Below, piece by piece: positions 61,369 through 64,000 of a stretch of DNA of 64,000 nt. The stretch covers positions 22,714-86,713 of the forward strand of contig NZ_JIAG01000014.1 of the NCBI RefSeq assembly GCF_000688395.1. Reading direction: 5' to 3'. Source of the DNA: Haematomicrobium sanguinis DSM 21259 (lineage in GTDB: Bacteria > Actinomycetota > Actinomycetes > Actinomycetales > Micrococcaceae). The stretch's first letter is position 1; the number at the start of each line of letters is the position of its first letter. Below the pieces are notes generated by a model. That model made no database searches and had not been told where the DNA came from. It saw nothing but the letters and a program-made list of their open reading frames with translations. Position numbers and translations under genes: made by a program.

Positions 61369-63053
61369 AAGGCATCGGAGTCAGCCCCGGGCGAGTGATC
61401 GGCCCGGTGGCGCGGATGGGAGATCCGGTCGCCGAACCGCGTGCAGACCAACCATTAAGCACGACGGCGGAGCTCGCCACCGAGCAGCTCAAAGCAGCTT
61501 CCGCACGGGTCGCCGAAGACCTCAAGGCACGCGCTTCGCGCGCGAGCGGGGACGGTAAGGCGGTGCTGGAGGCGACAGCCCTCATGGCCAGCGATCCGAT
61601 GCTCATTAAGAGTGCCGCAAAGCTGATTGCGGGCGGCGCTTCGCCCGAGCGCGCCATGTGGGACGCGGCCGCGAAGGTCGCCGCCCAATTGGAGTCCCTC
61701 GGCGGGTACATGGCCGAGCGCGTCCACGATGTCTACGACGTCCGCTCCCGCATTATTGCCGAGCTCCGCGGCGAGTCCGCGCCCGGCGTGCCAGAGTCGA
61801 GTGTGCCCTTTGTGCTGGTCGCCCACGATCTGGCACCGGCCGACACGGCAACCCTGGACCCTGCAAAGGTGTTGGCGCTCGTGACGGCAGAGGGTGGACC
61901 GCAGTCGCACACCGCGATCCTGGCGCGCGCCCTCGGGTTGCCCGCCGTAGTGGCGGTGCATGAGGCCGGTGCCCTCGTCGACGGCGCGGAGGTGTTTGTG
62001 GACGGCGGTAGCGGCGAGGTAGTGTCCCCGCCGACCCCCGAGAACGTGGCCGCGGCCACGCAGTGGGCGGTGCAGGCCGCCGAACTGGGGTCCTTTGACG
62101 GGCGCGGCCAACTGGCCGACGGTTACCCGGTGCCGTTGCTGGCCAATATCGGGACCGTCGCCGATGCGCGTGCCGCCGTCGAGGCGAACGCCGAAGGCGT
62201 GGGGCTCTTCCGCACCGAGTTCTTGTTCCTGGACCGCGCCGACGAACCAAGCGTTCATGAGCAAGTCGCGGCGTATCGCGGCGTGTTCGACCTCTTTGCC
62301 GGCAAGAAGGTTGTGGTGCGGACGCTGGATGCCGGGGCGGACAAACCGTTGCCGTTCTTGAGCGACGCCGAGGAGCCGAACCCGGCGCTCGGGGCCCGCG
62401 GCTTCCGCACCGAATTGCGTACCCCGGGAGTGTTGGGCAGGCAATTGTCGGCGATTGCCGAGGCCGCCTCGGGCTCGGACGCCGAGGTGTGGGTCATGGC
62501 GCCCATGGTGTCCACCGGCCCGGAAGCCGCGGCGTTCAAGGCCATGTGCGAGGTCGCCGGACTGCCCGTTGCCGGCGCCATGGTCGAGGTGCCCTCCGCG
62601 GCGATCAACGCGGATCACATTTTGACCTTCGCCGACTTTGCCAGCATCGGCACGAACGACCTCACCCAGTACACCATGGCCGCCGATCGACAGGTCGGTG
62701 TGTTGGCCGAGTTCAACGATCCCTGGCAACCCGCCGTGATCGCGATGGTGGAGGCCACGACCCTTGGTGCCGCCCGCGCGGCTAAGGCGGCTGGCGCCAA
62801 CTCCGCCAAGCCCATTGGGGTATGCGGTGAGGCTGCCGCGGACCCGGGCTACGCCGTCGTGCTTGTGGGGCTGGGGGTGCAAACCCTCTCGATGACCGCC
62901 CGCGCGTTGCCTGCGGTGGCGCGCGTGCTCGCCACGGTCACACTGGATGGGGCGCGCTCGATTGCGGCCAAGGCGCGTGCGGCGGCGACAGCGGGGGAGG
63001 CCCGTGCTGCGGTGCGTGAAGAATTGCCCGTGTTGGAAGAACTTGGACTATAG
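61365..63053 (+). CDS. ptsI: PTS enzyme I
   Basis: The 562-residue enzyme autophosphorylates from PEP at His182 in GGPQSHTAIL and passes phosphate to HPr. Other marks: LFRTEFLFLDR, VRTLDAGADKPLPF, IGTNDLTQY and the Cys-containing GVCGEAAADP. The ATG overlaps the fruA stop (ATGA); the frame is open far upstream only as a shadow of fruA. General PTS components encoded within a fructose operon suggest that fructose is the main PTS sugar. Confidence 0.95.
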   Translation: MKGIGVSPGRVIGPVARMGDPVAEPRADQPLSTTAELATEQLKAASARVAEDLKARASRASGDGKAVLEATALMASDPMLIKSAAKLIAGGASPERAMWDAAAKVAAQLESLGGYMAERVHDVYDVRSRIIAELRGESAPGVPESSVPFVLVAHDLAPADTATLDPAKVLALVTAEGGPQSHTAILARALGLPAVVAVHEAGALVDGAEVFVDGGSGEVVSPPTPENVAAATQWAVQAAELGSFDGRGQLADGYPVPLLANIGTVADARAAVEANAEGVGLFRTEFLFLDRADEPSVHEQVAAYRGVFDLFAGKKVVVRTLDAGADKPLPFLSDAEEPNPALGARGFRTELRTPGVLGRQLSAIAEAASGSDAEVWVMAPMVSTGPEAAAFKAMCEVAGLPVAGAMVEVPSAAINADHILTFADFASIGTNDLTQYTMAADRQVGVLAEFNDPWQPAVIAMVEATTLGAARAAKAAGANSAKPIGVCGEAAADPGYAVVLVGLGVQTLSMTARALPAVARVLATVTLDGARSIAAKARAAATAGEARAAVREELPVLEELGL

Positions 63054-63062
63054 GAGACACAC

Positions 63063-63344
63063 ATGGTGGAACGTCAAGCGACAATTGCAAGCAAGGTCGG
63101 GCTGCATGCGCGGCCGGCGGCGATCTTTACCGAGGCGGCGCAGGACCTCGACTTTGAGGTGACGATCGCGGCCGAGGGCGAGCCGGCGGATGAGGCGCTG
63201 GATGCGTCAAGCATTCTCTCGATCATGGGGCTCGGCGCCGAACAGGGCGATGTCGTGGTGCTGCGCGCCGAGGACGGACCGGGCGTCGCCGAGGGGCTCG
63301 ACTCGCTCGTCGCGATCCTGGAAACCGACCACGACGCCGAATAA
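63063..63344 (+). CDS. ptsH: Phosphocarrier protein HPr
   Basis: The 93-residue protein has the active His15 in GLHARPA and a Ser-containing helix DASSILSIMGLG (the regulatory serine position would be Ser53), though no HPr kinase is in the window. It is the last gene of the operon, 9 nt after ptsI and preceded by GGAG. Confidence 0.96.
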   Translation: MVERQATIASKVGLHARPAAIFTEAAQDLDFEVTIAAEGEPADEALDASSILSIMGLGAEQGDVVVLRAEDGPGVAEGLDSLVAILETDHDAE

Positions 63345-63361
63345 CCCTCCCGTCTATGTAG

Positions 63362-63399
63362 CGCGACACGCCGAGGAAACGCGCGTTTCCTCGGCGTGT
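63362..63399 (+). terminator. 38-bp perfect palindrome ending the fru operon
   Basis: Two 19-bp arms (CGACACGCCGAGGAAACGC and its exact complement) lie 17 bp after ptsH. T-rich sequence follows (ATCCTTCTATA). It is also just before the convergent transposase stop and may work for both. Confidence 0.85.
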
Positions 63400-63407
63400 C
63401 GATCCTT

Positions 63408-64000
63408 CTATAGTTCGTCAAGTGAGCTTTGGTTGAGTGTTCGGTAGATGTGGCGGACGATGTAGCGTTTGAGGGATCGGCGGATTTCGGGTTTGGTTTT
63501 GCCTTCGGCGAGGCGTTTTTCTACGTATGCGCGGGTGTGGGAGTCGTGGGTCATGCGTGAGACCGCGATCATGTGCAGGGCCGCGTTGAGTTTCCGGTCG
63601 CCGCTGCGGTTGAGCCGGTGGCGTTGCGTGTTCCCGGAGGAGGCCGGGATCGGGTTCACGCCTGCTATCGCGGCGAACGCGGCTTCGCTTTTCACCCGGC
63701 GCGGGTGGGACCACACGATCATCGCCCGGGCGGCACTGATCGGACCGATCCCTTTTTCTTTCAAGAGCACGGCTGCTTCGATGTGTTCCAGGGCGTGGGT
63801 GATCAATTCTTTGTTCTCGGCGAGTTGCTCGTCGAGGTCCTGGATGCGTTTGGCCAGCCGGATCGCTTCATGACGCGCGGTAGCGATGTCCAGGTCCTCG
63901 CCCTTGCGGGCACGCCAGCCGGCGATCATAGTGATCGTCGCTTTGGACAGGGCTTTGCGGGTGTCCAGACCGAACTCGGTTTTACGTACCAAAGCGCCGA
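63408..64000 (-). mobile_element. IS110-family transposase, C-terminal part (runs off the window)
   Basis: The frame is open to the right edge, so the start and the DEDD catalytic N-terminus are outside. What is seen is the Transposase_20 half: an Arg/Lys-rich coiled region (about 63780-63900), then GIGPISAARAMIVWSHPRRVKSEAAF-type order with AGVNPIPASSG and a catalytic-Ser-bearing NRSGDRKLNAALHMIA, which mark IS110/IS1111. No inverted repeats are expected for IS110. The gene ends 9 bp after the palindromic terminator of the fru operon. Confidence 0.9.

Overview
The window is a 64 kb piece of an actinobacterial (high-GC Gram-positive) chromosome, most likely Micrococcales or Actinomycetales. 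Pointers are the GC-rich coding bias, a GTP-type PEP carboxykinase, a mycothiol-type DinB/maleylpyruvate-isomerase domain protein, DUF222/HNH (13E12-type) and septum-formation lipoprotein families, LPxTG surface proteins, and many genes that appear to be transcribed without a leader (a TANNNT -10 box 6-7 nt before the start codon). I cannot name the genus. A mucosal or animal-associated lifestyle is plausible (mucin-type M60 peptidase, L-fucose catabolism, surface nucleases) but is inference.

Layout. 1-3072: AT-richer remnant of a mobile island, with an AbiH-family phage-defence gene cut by the window edge and a serine recombinase broken by two nonsense codons that abuts a tRNA-Ser. 3069-6318: core genes tadA, upp, an orphan winged-helix regulator and a SixA-type phosphatase, with a 60-bp perfect palindrome. 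6315-13241: a YhgE/ABC-like/TetR operon with its operator, a membrane-anchored unknown protein, an epoxide hydrolase/DinB pair with a divergent TetR and a perfect palindromic operator, and tRNA-Arg. 13574-23694: PEP carboxykinase, GyrI-like and TOPRIM genes, M81 (MlrC) metallopeptidase, a secreted M60 peptidase behind LacI-type operators, phosphomannomutase and a RecQ-like helicase fused to a phosphoribosyltransferase domain.

23698-37753: a complete non-phosphorylating L-fucose degradation set (mutarotase, dehydrogenase, lactonase, fuconate dehydratase, ketodeoxyfuconate dehydrogenase, diketo-acid hydrolase) giving pyruvate plus lactate, a FadR-type regulator, and a family-5 ABC importer (binding protein and two permeases on +, a fused double ATPase on -). 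37937-46446: tRNA-Ser(GCU), a MerR regulator with two membrane proteins, an S9 peptidase, a large FAD/NAD(P)-binding protein and an HNH endonuclease-family protein. 46633-55810: two giant sortase-anchored nuclease/5'-nucleotidase proteins that together could turn extracellular nucleic acid into nucleosides and phosphate, then two related septum-formation-type lipoproteins. 55917-63399: a VOC protein, a Nei/Fpg-type glycosylase and a full fructose PTS operon (fruR-fruK-fruA-ptsI-ptsH) ended by a 38-bp palindromic terminator. 63408-64000: an IS110-type transposase running off the right edge.

Together: PEP carboxykinase, the fructose PTS and the fucose/peptide import region are carbon-flow genes, and two of them carry CRP/GlxR-like sites (13410, 30197). 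The best leads are the AbiH/recombinase remnant, the systematic leaderless promoters, several long perfect intergenic inverted repeats, and the M60-peptidase plus fucose-catabolism neighbourhood. I found no CRISPR array and no wholly novel multi-gene system.
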